The notes: generated by a model not told the origin, from the sequence alone. A stretch of DNA of 64,000 nucleotides from Sequoia sempervirens (GCA_007258455.2 VDFB02296781.1:121921-185920), one strand, 5' to 3'; numbered from the stretch's first letter, positions 32,637 to 45,272 are shown. Translations and numbers: made by a program.

Positions 32637-34480
32637 ATGGCATCCCACGATAGCTCTTTCATTGTGGACCTTGAGATCTCACGAGCTCCTACTCCTAGTA
32701 TGGACAATGGTGCATTAGGCCTTGACAATACCACTTCCATACCTTCAACTTTCCATCCAATGAATATTGACAACCAAAAAATTCCCTCTCACAAGAAAAG
32801 GTCATTAATATTCATGAGGACTTTGCACATTTACAACAAGACTTGTCACTTCAAATCATTTCCACAACTACCATACCTGCCATTGAGAATCTTCATCGTT
32901 TGATTGAAAGTGATGATGGCTTACAAGTGATGAAGAAAATTGTTGAGATTTACAATAAACATGCCTCTTCAAACACCCAATCCACAACCATTCCTGTAAG
33001 CCAAGGAGCACCTCAAGTTCGTCCCCCTTCAACCATTGCTTCCATCCCAACTTATACCAATTTGCAAGTCCATACAACTCTTCATCAGGCTACTTCTTTA
33101 CCGATTTCCACTAGAATTCCTACTTCCTTTGTGGCATCACAACTCTCTTCTACCACTTTCACACCTCTTAGAATTTCTTTCACTTATCCCAACATCACTT
33201 ACACTCCATCACCATTCTCCCTTCCACCACAACCCACATACCCCAATCCTCTTTTTACAAAACTTCTCACTACCGTTTCATCTATGCAACATCAACTTCT
33301 CACCACCGTCACATACATCAATGCCACAAGTGATAGAAATGCATCAGTTTGAGAAATATGGAGGAAAAGGAGATCATATCAACCATATTAATGTGTATAC
33401 CACTTTGTGTAGTGACTTTGTCCTTGACGATAAACTTTTAGCAAAAAAATTTCCAAGGACCTTGAAAGACACTACCTTAGAATGGTTTTCCAACTTTCCT
33501 AATCATTCCATCCATTCATTCAATGAATTGATGGATTCTTTCATTAGCAAATTTCAAGTTCACATGACACATAAAAAGACAATGGCTGACCTTATGAGAT
33601 GTAGACAAAACAGGGATGAAAAAGTGATAGATTTCATCACGTTACCAATCCTTATATGCTCAAATTGATGTCAAAATTCTCTATGCACATTTGCAGAAGA
33701 TGTTTATCAAAAAATTGAAGACCAACCTTTAGGATAAACTCACCATGATGAAATTCCCTTCATTCATGCATTTATGTACAACCTTATGTGACTACCAAAA
33801 TTTGGTTTCAAGTCATGATTCAAAATCCACTTCCAACTAAGTTGACAAACTAGAACACACCAATCAAAACCAAAACAACACAAAAAACTTCGGCAAACCT
33901 AATAGAGGCTTTTTACAGTTTAATTTGCCTCCTCAACCTCAACCACAACCAACCCAATCCATTCCAAATCAAGTGGCCGATATTAGGGCAGACGTGCCTT
34001 ATCATTATGGAGATCCAAACAGACAATTTACTCCTTTACTTGATACCCTCCATCACACAATGAAATAATTAATCCAAAAACACATCCTCATTTTTCCACC
34101 CATTAGACCACTTCATCAAAATCAACCATTACCATCTACATTCAAACCTAATGCTTATTGTCACTTTCATCGACAAAATGGCCATGACACCAAACATTGT
34201 AAGTGTCTTAAACATTTAGTTCAAGACCTCATTGATTCAGGTGAATTGACCATTGCGGATCTTAATGATCAAGGAAATAAGTCTGTTGCACCCCCTAACC
34301 AGAATTTGCAAACTTTTACCAATCCTATGCCTAAACATACTACCTCATTTGTCAAGGCTAGTGAACCTTCCAAGCATGATGTAATGACTATTGATACAAA
34401 TAGTGATTTCAACATGATACAACTCCTATTGTTTCCCAAGTTAGTCCTATGGATAACCTTGTGGCCACAATAAACATTAT
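32637..34480 (+). pseudogene. Gypsy gag with zinc knuckle, frameshifted
   Basis: The likely start is the ATG at 32,637 (MASHDSSFIVDLEIS). A proline/threonine-rich N-terminal region runs to about 33,330. The core reads MHQFEKYGGKGDHINHINVY, FPRTLKDTTLEWFSNFPNHS and FNELMDSFISKFQVH, matching the plant Retrotrans_gag domain. A CHFHRQNGHDTKHC knuckle is encoded near 34,157-34,200. At least two frame changes separate these parts. In an intact element it would form the particle and bind RNA. Confidence 0.75.
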
Positions 34481-34499
34481 TCCTCATAAGGGCCAAACC

Positions 34500-35000
34500 A
34501 CAAAATCACTTGATATTACTTTTTCTACTAAAGACATACTCCGAAAGCTTCCTGATGGTCCTCTCTGCATAGTTGTCTGAATATATGATAAGCCCACTAA
34601 TGGGATATTAATAGATCTCGCTTGTGGTGTGAACATGATCACAAAAGAGTTTTTGGTATTGCATGAACTATATCAAGACGATTACAATAAACTCACTGCA
34701 TGGATTAAAAAAAATAATGGTTTTGCATGCCCTAGAATTGGATTGATCATGCTACCCTTACAAATAGGACCTAAAACTTTGGAGGTAACATTTTCAATTA
34801 TTCCACAATCTGACCAATTTCCTTTGTGGCTAGGCCTCGCTTGGCTTCGCTCAATGAAAGTGGTCCCATTAGTTGTTCATAAGTGCTTGAAGTTTCCACA
34901 TGACAATGAGATAGTCACCATACACCATAGTGGCTTTAATCATTTATCTTCCAAAGGTAACTTCTCATTAGAAGCCTTCTGGCTTGAACTCATAGAACCT
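34500..35000 (+). pseudogene. Degenerate retropepsin-like protease
   Basis: The frame reads GILIDLACGVNMITKEFLVL where plant gypsy proteases have an (L/V)D-G-G/S-x-N motif, then TLEVTFSIIPQSDQFPLWLG and LRSMKVVPLVVHKCLKFPHD, typical of the region after the active site. Asp is kept but the following T/S-G is lost, so it is unlikely to be active. A TGA lies upstream after LCIVV. It directly follows gag, as expected. Confidence 0.55.
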
Positions 35001-35875
35001 ATCACCCCTCGCAAGGACTTCATTTTCATAGCCTATGAAAAGTTTAAAGCCAAAAAGATAGCTGAATTGTCTCTTCAGAACTCATCCCCACCCACTTCTA
35101 CACTTCCTATCATAGATGAAACCATGCTTCAACTTGAGTCTGACATTGAGCAAACCATACAACCTCTTGAACAATCACCCCTTGAGATTTCCTGCCATTG
35201 TTTAAACGACCAAGGGAATATGAAACAAACCCTACTTAGCCTCCTCACCTTAAACAAGTGGATAAAGCCAAAGAGAAAGTGGTTGATCCATCCTCTTTGG
35301 TTTCTTCTATTCTTCCCTCTCTAGAAGTAGAAGAACCTATGATGACTCAATTTTCTCTTACACCTCAACAACTCCAAAATAGAATTAAATGGAACCGCAG
35401 TGCTAGGGAACAGAGGCATTGTTGTCGTATCCTTGCTCATCAATCTCGCATAGAAGACAATAAAGAACATCAACCTTTACCTTTGATAGAAGTAATATAT
35501 GACCACCCTCCTTCTCCTGACCTACCACAAGATAGTCCAGTGCAACAATCGTAGTAAATTGAACCAGTCCAACAACCTCAACTTTTGATACATCCATCTT
35601 TAGAAATCACCCTTCATCCTCCTATTTTCATTCATCTTGATGAAGATGATGATTGTGTTGAAGTTGCGCAAATTTCCAAAATTGATGAAGAAGTGCATAA
35701 CGATTTGAATTCTTTATTTTCATCTACAATGAGCTTAAATGATACATCCTCTCCACCAAGTGAAGAACTTGGTACAACTCTTGGTTCAACACTTGCAATT
35801 ATTCCTTTGGATAGTCAACTACCCTCACATTACACTGAACATGATTGGGAGGTAGATGAATTGTTAGATGGCTGA
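35000..35875 (+). pseudogene. Post-protease coding remnant, no domain recognised
   Basis: Three overlapping open stretches (34,629-35,324; 35,258-35,554; 35,585-35,875) give polar, Pro/Ser/Glu-rich sequence such as SLTPQQLQNRIKWNRSAREQ. It ends with a TGA at about 35,873-35,875. The position is where RT should begin, but no RT motif is seen. It may be a linker left after a deletion, or the native end of a gag-PR-only element. Confidence 0.45.
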
Positions 35876-35904
35876 CTTGCATTCACCTAACTTTCCTTTT
35901 TACT

Positions 35905-36655
35905 GGGTATGTGTAGGATCATCATGGAAAAAATAGACCCTTAAGTGGCAAAAAATTTAGAAAAATCAGAGTTAGGTAACTTGATGTGAAAATTTGAATA
36001 AGTTATCTATATTATTTCAAAAATATGTAAGAATAATTTTTTTAGCAAATTGAATGAATTTTCTAAACTACTAGGTATGTTTAAAAAAAAAATCTTTTTG
36101 GTGAAAATTTGAAATTTCAGTGAAAAAATAAGTGGGTGTTTGTCTAACCACCCTAATCAAAATAAAATGATAATATTTTTTTATAATATTTTAGATATAA
36201 GTAGATGAATCATGTCTCGATGTGATGCATATTTTTTTGTAAAATTTTTCCAAGTAAATAATTAATTATGAATTTTTTATTACAACTTTTAAAAAAATAT
36301 AAAACTCGTATGTCTGACCACCTTAACTTGGTCAAAACTTCATGAAATTCATTTTTTCTCTTTGTAATCCTATAGTATGTGAAGCATGTTTTGATTCAAA
36401 AATGTGATACCGGTTGAAATCTATAGATGTTTTTCAATCGACATATCAATTAGGACTTTAGTCATAATTCAAATAGAAAATAAATAATAATTACTTATTA
36501 AATTCAAAGCAAAACATAATTTATATTGGTGGAAACCTGAGAATCTCCTTTAAAAACCTTTTTCGTTTCAACAATTTTGGGTAAAAAAAAAAAGTCATCA
36601 GCGACATACCCAACATATTGCCACTTTTTGGCCCATCATGATCCTGCACATACCC
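35905..36655. mobile_element. 751-bp TIR element (MITE-like)
   Basis: The ends are inverted: GGGTATGTGTAGGATCATCA on the left and, read on the minus strand, GGGTATGTGCAGGATCATGA on the right, extending through AAGTGGCAA. The direct repeat TACT flanks it (35,901-35,904 and 36,656-36,659). The AT-rich interior has no ORF and repeats an ACCACCTTAA-like word. Superfamily not assigned. Confidence 0.8.
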
Positions 36656-36799
36656 TACTTTTTCTTTTTATTTTCTTTTTCATGTGTGTATTGTGTTAAC
36701 CCGTATTGTGTGTTTGATGTTCTCTCTCTTTGTACACTTCTTCTATTTTTACCTCTATTCTTCTATTTATCGTGCATTATCCATTTTGTTTTGTGTTCT

Positions 36800-37165
36800 C
36801 CTTTTGGGGATGACACAAAGCGTAGAGACACTCTTTATCTCTTCCATGTTGACCTATAAGGTCCTCTTTTTCTCTTTTTGTTTTGTGTTTTTCCTTTTAG
36901 GGATGACACAAAGCATAGAGATGCCCTATGTCTCTTCCATGTTGATCCAAACCTTTTATTTTCCTTTTTACTTTATCTTTTCTTATATTTTTCCTTTTGG
37001 GGATGATGCAAGGCATTAAGACTAAAATTTCTCCTTCATGTTGACCCAAAAGTTTTTTCATTTTCTTTTTCCTTTTGTTTTCTTTCTTTTCACTTGTGTT
37101 TTCCTTTTGGGGACAATGCAAAGCATCGAGACCACAATGTCTCTTCTATGTTGATTCAAAACAGA
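36800..37165 (+). repeat. Four-copy minisatellite, period 93-110 bp
   Basis: CCTTTTGGGGATGACACAAAG-type units start at 36,800, 36,893, 36,993 and 37,103, each followed by a GAGAC...TCTCTTCCATGTTGA segment and a T-rich spacer of variable length. It lies between the coding part and the 3' LTR, a place where Tat/Ogre-type gypsy elements often carry tandem repeats. Confidence 0.8.
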
Positions 37166-37169
37166 CTTT

Positions 37170-38372
37170 CTTTTTCCTTTGTTTTCACTCTCTTTGTGTC
37201 ATTCTTCCAGTTCTATGTGCTTTGGGGAATGATGAAAATTCTGATCTCCTTAATAAAAAAATTGCAACAATTGACCCCAAATCCATAGATCCCTTATGTG
37301 TTTGGTGTGTTTTCTTTTCCGAGGGCGAACTCCCTTCTTTCTTTACTTTTCATTTTTCCTTGACATGACGTAGCCTACCTTTGAAACATATGACTTGGTA
37401 TAGGGCTTTCCAAGTTGGATCTCATGTCTTGTTCTCTTTTCGTTTTTTCTTTCTACTTTAAATTAATTGCTCACAAAACGATGTGTAGCAATTCCTTTAA
37501 AGTGGGGGACATACATTACCATTATTTTATTTACATTCTTGGTTCCTATTACAACTTTGTCGTTTACTTGATGTGCTTGTCACTTTGTGGATGAGATTAG
37601 GTGTGATGTGTTTCATAATTGTGATGTATCTCAGCATATTACATTCCTCTTGGTGGCTTGAAGTGACACATTGCATCCCCTAGTTTTGAATATACTATTC
37701 TATGATTGGTCCTCTCTTGGAGACATTAGGCACAATGTTCCTAAGTGACTGACCTTGCATAAATTTAACAAGACTCCTTTGAACATAATTTTTACATTTT
37801 ACATTTTTGCATTTTTACATTTTTTGTTCCTTTTTACCACCTTGTATAACACAACTTCCATGACTGTGGTACCTATCCTTTTTGTTTATGAGCATTTTTC
37901 TTTGTGGCACATTGTTAAAGTTATCAACGGGCATAACTTTGGCATGGTTGAGCGAGAAGCCCACCTAGCGGCATGACTTTTGCTCATAGCCACTTTTGTG
38001 TTTGTGAGTGAATACCAACTATTGTATGTATCTTACCTTTTTTGGGCCTTCTCACCCTGCAGATAGCCTAAAGTTTCGTGGGCTCAGAGTGCGTACACAT
38101 TCTCTTTTTCAAACAATCATCCTAGATCTCTATTCATAACTCATTGGATTGACAATGGAAGCTTCGTCCAATTCTTTTCAACACTTGTGTGTTCCTTTGT
38201 TCTTATGTCTATTTTTCCATGGGATCTTCATCCTAGGGGCTTGATCATCCCTCTTGAATGTTGACATTCCATCTTGGTAACGTAAGTGTATCTGAACCTT
38301 TCCCTCAATGTTCATGGCTACTTTAGTGTGATTTTGAAGCAAGTTCATCCTCTCACTAAAGTGGGGGCTAAA
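37170..38372. other. 3' untranslated part of the gypsy-like element
   Basis: T-rich, no coding signal. Two AAAGTGGGGG purine runs occur (near 37,499 and 38,358). The second directly precedes the proposed right-LTR start at 38,373 and is the likely polypurine tract. Confidence 0.45.
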
Positions 38373-40971
38373 TGTGCCATAGAAAAATGGTCCCTTGTCA
38401 TTTTCATGGCCTTTTAGGTCTTGTTTCATGGTGTTGGAACTATGTTGCTTTGATTTTATATTGTAACATGGCTTGAACATGCTTATTTAGGTACTAAAAT
38501 TCAAAGAACGACATCTTGTGAAGGTGTTGTGAAGTGTTGTAAGACATTTCTACATTCTTCTAGACTCTATTTAATACATTTCACCTAAAAACCACCTTTT
38601 TACACATCAACAAGTCCTATTTTGAAGTGTTGTAAAGTCTTGTACAAAGCTTTCACGCTCTTCTAGACATATTTTCACTATTTACACCTTTCTCATGCTT
38701 TATTTTGTCCCTTTATGCCCTCATATGAATTGATTAAGTGCATTTTTGAATGTTATCCAAACAAACAACATTAAATACAACATTTTCCCTGACACATGTT
38801 TTTAGGTCCTAGGTGGGAATCATTTTCCATGGGTGGCGAATGAGTCTCCCTTAGCCCCAAATTCAAAATATTTCAAATTTCCTTTTAGAATTTTATTCAA
38901 AATCACTTGATGTCAGATTGTGATGAGGTATGAATGGATACTAAGGCACAAGAATTGTATAAATAAGTGTTTTTCACCTCAATTTAAATCCTCCAACATT
39001 CACATATCATGTTCAAGCAACCTAAAGCATTCAAACATTCTACATCATCAATTCAAGCACTTTGAAGTAGCCATTGACATTACTTCAAACTTGCATCATC
39101 AAGACTTAGGTGAGTCCATAACACTTGCATGTTATTAGTTTATCTTTCTCTTGTATTTCATTATCTTTTTAAGGGTTTAATTACCAAAAGTGGGTTTTGA
39201 CCAAGGAAAACCCCTATTCACTAACCCTTAATCATTTTCCCCCTATTGCATGTTTGTTTGCAGCCCTTTGTTTCCAGATTTGACAGGTTATTAAGTGTTG
39301 AAGAGTGATTTTCAATTCAACTAGGTGCTTCAAGTCAACTTGAGTCAATTTTAAGCTTGGAGAGAGTTATTTGTCTATTTTTTGCAGATTTGACTTTGGC
39401 AAACTGACAAGTAGAAATTCCCAGATCTGGTGTTGTAGAGTTGTCTTAGGTGATCCCACAATAGTGGTTTACAATTTTTTGGCCAAACTGGACAATGAAA
39501 TTATTATTTTTAACTAAATCTTCACATTCAGGCACCAATAGCGGCTAAACTGTGAGGAATTTGAAGATGATGCAAACTAGAGTCTTGTCACATTTTGTTT
39601 GCAGATTTTGAAAATGTTCTCTTCAAAAATTTTGGAATCAGATTGCACTTATTTTTCCATCTCCCATGAAAACTGGTTTTTTTTCATAAAACAACATTTT
39701 TAAAAAGTGGCGCACACTGTATAATGCATAATTTTTTTTCCATGAAGGATAAAATTCTAGTTCTTTTGAATTTAGATTTGTAACTCTAATATCTAGTGCT
39801 TCCACTTGGTTAGATAGTTCTTTATTGAATATTTTTTGTTTAATCAAATTTTGAAGTCAAACCAATTACAATTCAGACATAGCATGACCGTATAATGCGT
39901 AACTTTTTTAGTATATATCAAAAAAAAAAATTGTTGGATCAAGGATTTCAATATTTGGTGCACTCATATTTTTGATATTTTTTTGATAATCTACTATTTT
40001 TCCACACGTGCAGAACATAGACCTTCATTTTCGATGAAAAACCTATGTTTAATAAAACTAAAAAAATTAATACATAATAAAACAAAAACATATTAAAATT
40101 ATATTCGTTGGATAGCTTGTTCCAAGGACTACTTGATTCCAATTGGGTTGTGAAGAATCCTCCATTTTTATCCTCAACCTGAGCTTTGAAGCATAAAAAT
40201 TTAGATTTTTTTGTGTTTCAGGGGGAGAATGAGGAATAAGGGGGGTTCGTTCGAACCAGGGTTCATTCAAACCCCCTTCAATATGCATTTTTTTTTTTTT
40301 GTGAAATGTGGGCCCAGTAATTAAAGGGGTACCGACCCTAGTTCGGTTGAACCCTCTAAAACCAATTTTTTTCCATGGGGTCCTTTTTTCTCAATTTTCT
40401 TTCCTCCATCAAATTGTAAACCACTATTGTGACTTCACCCTCTCCTATTTTTTTAGAAATTTTGGGGAGGAATGATTCACCACCTATGGTGATTGAGTCC
40501 CACCTTAGGATTGGAAACTTGAGTTTTGTCAAATTTTAAAGCCCGACAAATAGAAACCAACTCCCGATAGTTTTTCACTAGATGCACTGATTTGCCACCC
40601 TAGGTGAATGAGTCCCACTATGAAAAATTAGTGAATTTCACCAGCATCCAAAACAATCTAGAAACATCACATTTCATTTAGGTGCACTCAGATTTATCCT
40701 TGTACTTTTGTTTTGCATAATTTCTTCATTTACATAGTTGTTTGCATATCACAATGTGTTTTAAAACATAGTTATAATTGCATTTTTGCATTCATTTTCA
40801 GTCACCTAGATTAATCTATTGCATTTAGTTAACTTCATTTGCATCATATCGCATCACACACATCCTAATTTGAGTGTTACATAAGTATTTTTGGACCCAA
40901 TCTCTCTCCTTTTAGGTGAAAAACCCTAGGAGTGTAAGAGCAACATTCAGGTCCCAAAAATCTATGTTTCA
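38373..40971 (+). repeat. 3' LTR of the gypsy-like element
   Basis: The start is inferred from AAAGTGGGGGCTAAA followed by TGTGCCATAG, which pairs with the terminal CTATGTTTCA. A TATAAATA lies at 38,958-38,965. Homology to the left LTR runs from 39,161 to the end, broken only by the 994-bp insertion at 39,447-40,440. Confidence 0.6.
39447..40440. mobile_element. 994-bp TIR insertion in the 3' LTR, empty site in the 5' LTR
   Basis: Both ends carry CACAATAGTGGTTTACAATT in inverted orientation, preceded by GGTGA on each side. The left LTR has the uninterrupted sequence GTTGTCTCCTAG, and the insertion leaves TCT on both sides, so a 3-bp target duplication is likely. The interior holds no ORF of note but has several GGTTCGTTCGAACC-type palindromic words near 40,245-40,360. 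Transposase-free; superfamily uncertain. Confidence 0.82.
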
Positions 40972-42715
40972 TTGCATTGTAATTTTGTTCTTTTTTTTAA
41001 TCACAAATTTATCAGGAAAGTAATATCTTTTTGAGGCTTCTACTCTAGTCTCAATCTTCTTTAATTCTTCAATAGCCCATTTTGTAAACCTATTTTCTTT
41101 CCATTATTCTTTAGGTAAAATCCTCATAGGCCTTCTCATGACCCAACTTATCCTCTTCTTGAAAGTCATGTTTAGAGACTCACAAGTCCCTTTGTAGTTA
41201 CAAGTCCTCCTTGCAACAATATCTCTCAATTCAGGGTATCAACCCTCTATAGTTATTGGTCCTCCCTACAACAAACTCACTCTTTCTTATCCTCTACCCA
41301 ATAGATGATTTATGAAAGACACACCTCTCTCTCGTGTGCCTTCTACCTAGCCTTAACCTGTATTGGAGGATAACATTTACAAACTTATTTCAACTCTTCT
41401 TACCAATCAATTGTTCTAACACTTCCCAACCAATCTTCTTACTCTAATACCATTTGATGCAGTCAAGGATGAGGGGTTTTGTCAAACAGCCCATCCAAGC
41501 AACCATAACATAAAATCCATTCTCATAAATAAAAATCCAATGGAAATTATTTTAAATATTCAATTTCAACAACACATTGAAAAAATCAAATCCTCCTTGA
41601 AATAATCTATAGTCAAGAATTCCTTCAACTTTTACAAATATGATTTACAAATTTCAGAAATCAACTACAAACATTATCAAAATAGCAACATCGCCTTTCC
41701 AACTTTTGAGCATGGAGAATGGGGTGCCCAGATGCTCTCCTTCACACTTCTACTTGCTTTTTTTCTCTTTTTATGTCTCAGATCTTCTAAAACCCATCTC
41801 TTTCTTGCTTTCACTACTCCCTCATTTGAATGAATTTTCAAAAATAGTTTCTAGGTTTTATGTGTCTACTTCTCAGCTTTCCAAAACATTTTGAATTTTT
41901 TTATTTTGTTTTGATATAAGAAAGTTATGCCCAATTTACTTAGACTTAGTCTCACAATTACGACCTAGACAATCTTCCTCTCCCAAAAATGCCTTTCAAA
42001 CCTCCGCATCCTCCATTTTGGGAATGATATTCATGCATTCATCCCCTTAATTATTCTATCATGATAAGTTTTTGATATTTTCCTTAATTAACATGCATTA
42101 TCTTATTCTTGCACCTCCACTACCTCAAGCCCTTACACCCTGAAGATTCCAACATCGATGAAAAATAATTTTCAAACTCACGGGAGTTATAAAGGAGTCA
42201 AAATTGGAAAATTCATGTCTGAGCTCATGGGATTTAGTGCTGACATTTAAATTTTGAATAAAATCTATTTCAAGCACCAAAAAAAAATTCCAAATACAAT
42301 TTAATTGTTCAACCAAGTGTAAAAGAATTTGATATTGAAGGAGCGTGTGGAGAGAATAATTTAAAAATAAATCATTCCTTCAAGACCACAACCAAAGTCA
42401 AAAATCAAAGGAGAATAAAATAAATATTTTTTTTGGTGTGTAGGATTGCCTTTGCACCTAGATGCTCCTGCATCACTTTAATGTTCGTATACTTGATTTA
42501 CACATATTTTGATTTTCTTCGAGATGATTACATCATGTGAATTTTTGTGCATCATTCAATTGAAAGACTCATTCTAATCTTATGCAGTCACACAAAGATA
42601 ACATGGCCTTCAAGTTTCTAAACAATTTTGTAAGTACAATAGGTTACCATATCTAAGGTTTAGCATAGTTTCTACCTACAGAGAAGTACAGGAGCATATA
42701 AAATAAAATGGATCT
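40972..42715 (-). repeat. Second copy of the 26.1-27.85 kb block (LTR, PBS and flank)
   Basis: Positions 40,972-41,454 match 26,095-26,590 (internal DNA of the minus-strand element), 41,455-42,475 match its 5' LTR, and 42,476-42,715 match the flank beyond the target duplication, including CTTTA. The primer site here is decayed (TGGTATTAGAGT, 41,441-41,452). Because host flank is shared, this is a duplicated genomic segment and not an independent insertion. Confidence 0.8.
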
Positions 42716-44558
42716 TATAATTCTAAAGGATATAATCTCCTATTCAAGACTTTAACATAATAGCTACTTTATCTTAAATCTCAAGCATGCCATTGTGGAC
42801 CATCAAGACATCCATCAAACTGCATGTTACAAACTTGACCATTGCTACATACCCAAAGCATGAAAGTAGTCTATATATTATCACTAGAAGGAACTTTAGA
42901 ATAACATGAAAACCCTCTAAAATCTAGTGATTACATCATATCGTGAATTATTTCATTGTGATAGACAAAAAAAAATGTCAATATTTATTATTATTTCTAA
43001 GTATTTATGTGATAAAAATAAATGATACTAATGTGTGAATAGATGGCACTAATTTGAGGCAGATCATATTAGTGCAAGAAGCTTTAAATTGACAATAATA
43101 ACATCTAAAATGTGTTCACTTGCTAAGGTTCTAGTCAGTGTGGAAATCTTGTATTATTCTTTAAATGAGAGGCATATCACAAGCATATGAAATCTTTCTT
43201 GCTTGAGTCTAAAGAAAAAATTAAAGCAATAGACCTAAATTTCAATTTCCTTTGCCGTTCTAGATGAATGAGATGTTAATTTGAAAGGAGGTCGATAGAA
43301 GTATTCTGCACAATGCAACACTCAATGCAACAATTACTTTAGTACACATCAATGCAAGAATCGAAAGCTTATAAAATGTGTTGAATATCATCGCCTTGAT
43401 TAAGAATACATAAGTCATTAGAACCTTGTCAGAATATTTAGTATTATTGGAACCAGTTGTAAAAAGAGGAACCATTCAAGGAGGACAATTCATGAACCAC
43501 TGCTCTAGAAATTGCAAATTGCAATGATTGCAGGACATGCAAAAAATAAAGAAACTTGTAAAGGTTTTAGAAACTTCCAAGTAAATGCAGCATAAACTGC
43601 CAAATATTACCACTATTTGATGTCAAATCTTTCAGCAGGGTGCATAGAATGAAGATGGAGAATTTCAAAGACCTAGTACTCAATATACAAGAAAATATGT
43701 ACATAACTCATGCTTTATTGTGTCCATTCATGAATGTGATGATGTCTTGTACATTTTGTATACAAGAAATTAAGGATAGTATCAATGGTACTCCTTACAT
43801 CTGTGCATGCCACATAACTTCGATGGCAATGTTGAAATGTATGAAGTGACGCTTTTAGAAGTGAGAATTCGGCTATGGTTGAAATGAGTGTGTGTTGATC
43901 TAGTGGTTTGTGAGCTGACAGGAATGGTGTTTCACATTAATAAAGTATATTTTGAGAAATGGTGGAAAAAATTACACTTATAAACGTTATGGAAAGGTAG
44001 TAACTAAACTAGAACAAGCTTGGAATAAATTGAATTGAACCATAGATTTCGTTGAAGACACCCCTGATTTAAATCCATCCTTCAGTTCAGTTTCTGCAAC
44101 AACAAAACAAAACAATTTATTGATTAAATCACACCTCGCTTGGCTTTAACAACCACATGTATGTAATTCACCTTTCAAGACCATTCAAGAATTACATCTT
44201 TTCCTCAACAATGGGGAGACACTCACTCATAGCATCACATATAGATACAATTTGGTCATTTTTATTCAGCAGACATAAGCAAAAATTGCTAACCAAGTAT
44301 TTATCAATGGTGTGATAGCCTATAACTAGAAATGGCTACACAAAACCAAACATTCCTAAATATTATCACAGAGCTTATGGGTTAATGCACAAAACCTTTT
44401 CATCGCCTTCTTGTTTATGAATGTCTTGGTATTGTGACATTAAATGATATCATACACTTAACAGATGGTAATGGAAAGAGGCTAACATGGAACTCTCAAA
44501 TGAGGACAAGTTTCCACTTAGATGTTGGTTGCTTTAGATGTAGTACTCTTGAATATGT
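42716..44558. other. No gene recognised
   Basis: AT-rich. ORFs of about 70 codons at 43,260-43,475 (minus) and 43,640-43,849 (plus) show no domain, codon pattern or partner exons. Possibly unique intergenic DNA. Confidence 0.35.
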
Positions 44559-45272
44559 CATTGTCTTATGTCATTAGCCCATCCCTTTTCCCATCCAACC
44601 CATTTGTTTCTCCATTTTTAATCCCCTTTCCCCACCCCATCTAGCCATTTTCTCATTTCATTAAATTATTTTCCTATCTAAACCCATCTATTTTATGAAT
44701 TTTCTATCCCATTTTCTCATTTGAATAAATCATTTTTCTATTTTCCTAACCCATTTTCTCATTTCCCTAACCCATTTTCCAATCCAACTAGTTTTTTCCC
44801 ATCTAACCCACTCCATTTTACTACCCTACCACATGTTTCCATATCCAAAAAATATGTGTTCACCCTCATTTTCCCTAACCCTGGCTCATTTTCCCCTTAA
44901 ACCCTAACCTAAACATTCCCCAACAAACTAAATTTTCCTCACTATCTACTCACTCAAAACTTGTGTGCATACACCACCCATGGTGTGTTACATGACAAGT
45001 TAGTGCACTTGTACCACAACCTATTATGCATGAACCATGCAGTGCACATGCATCACACCCAATTATGCTTATTCCACAACCTAATGTGCATGTGACACAC
45101 AATGAGGTGGATGTAATACCCATTAGTCTTATTGTGCCAAATTATGCATGTGGCACTCCCTAGTGTGCCTATGCCACATTAGTGCATGTGCTATGGAAGC
45201 ATGCTTCTATGCCAAATTGGCACATATTTTATGCAAGTATGTGCCTATGCCAAATTCACATCCAATTCACAT
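44559..45272 (+). repeat. Second copy of the pyrimidine-rich and CATG-rich block
   Basis: Aligns with 8954-9643. Here the sequence runs on without the 6.8-kb insertion to a polypurine tract and LTR start at 45,820-45,842, showing that the block is an internal 3' region of a gypsy-type element. Confidence 0.78.

Larger units (their letters stand above)
28504..40971 (+). mobile_element. Gypsy-like element with gag and protease only, hosting three insertions
   Basis: A left LTR (28,504-29,307, truncated at its 5' side) and a right LTR (about 38,373-40,971) share sequence and end identically in CTATGTTTCA. A TGGTGACCCC primer-site candidate follows the left LTR. Gag, a zinc knuckle and a protease-like block lie at 32.6-35 kb on the plus strand. 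The element is interrupted by a 2.8-kb LTR element (29,504-32,309), a 751-bp TIR element (35,905-36,655) and a 994-bp TIR insertion in the right LTR (39,447-40,440). No RT, RNase H or integrase is found, so it was non-autonomous or internally deleted. Confidence 0.75.

Noticed and set aside
36893..37165. CRISPR-like repeat spacing
   Set aside because: Units are 93-110 bp with variable spacers in a eukaryotic retroelement; a minisatellite.
36638..37368. Several Phe-rich plus-strand ORFs
   Set aside because: They are translations of the T-rich minisatellite and its spacers.
40240..40270. GGTTCGTTCGAACC as a tRNA T-loop
   Set aside because: No acceptor, D or anticodon arms nearby; explained better as palindromic repeats of the TIR insertion.
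43260..43849. ORFs of about 70 codons on both strands
   Set aside because: No recognisable domain, no splice partners, composition like noncoding DNA.
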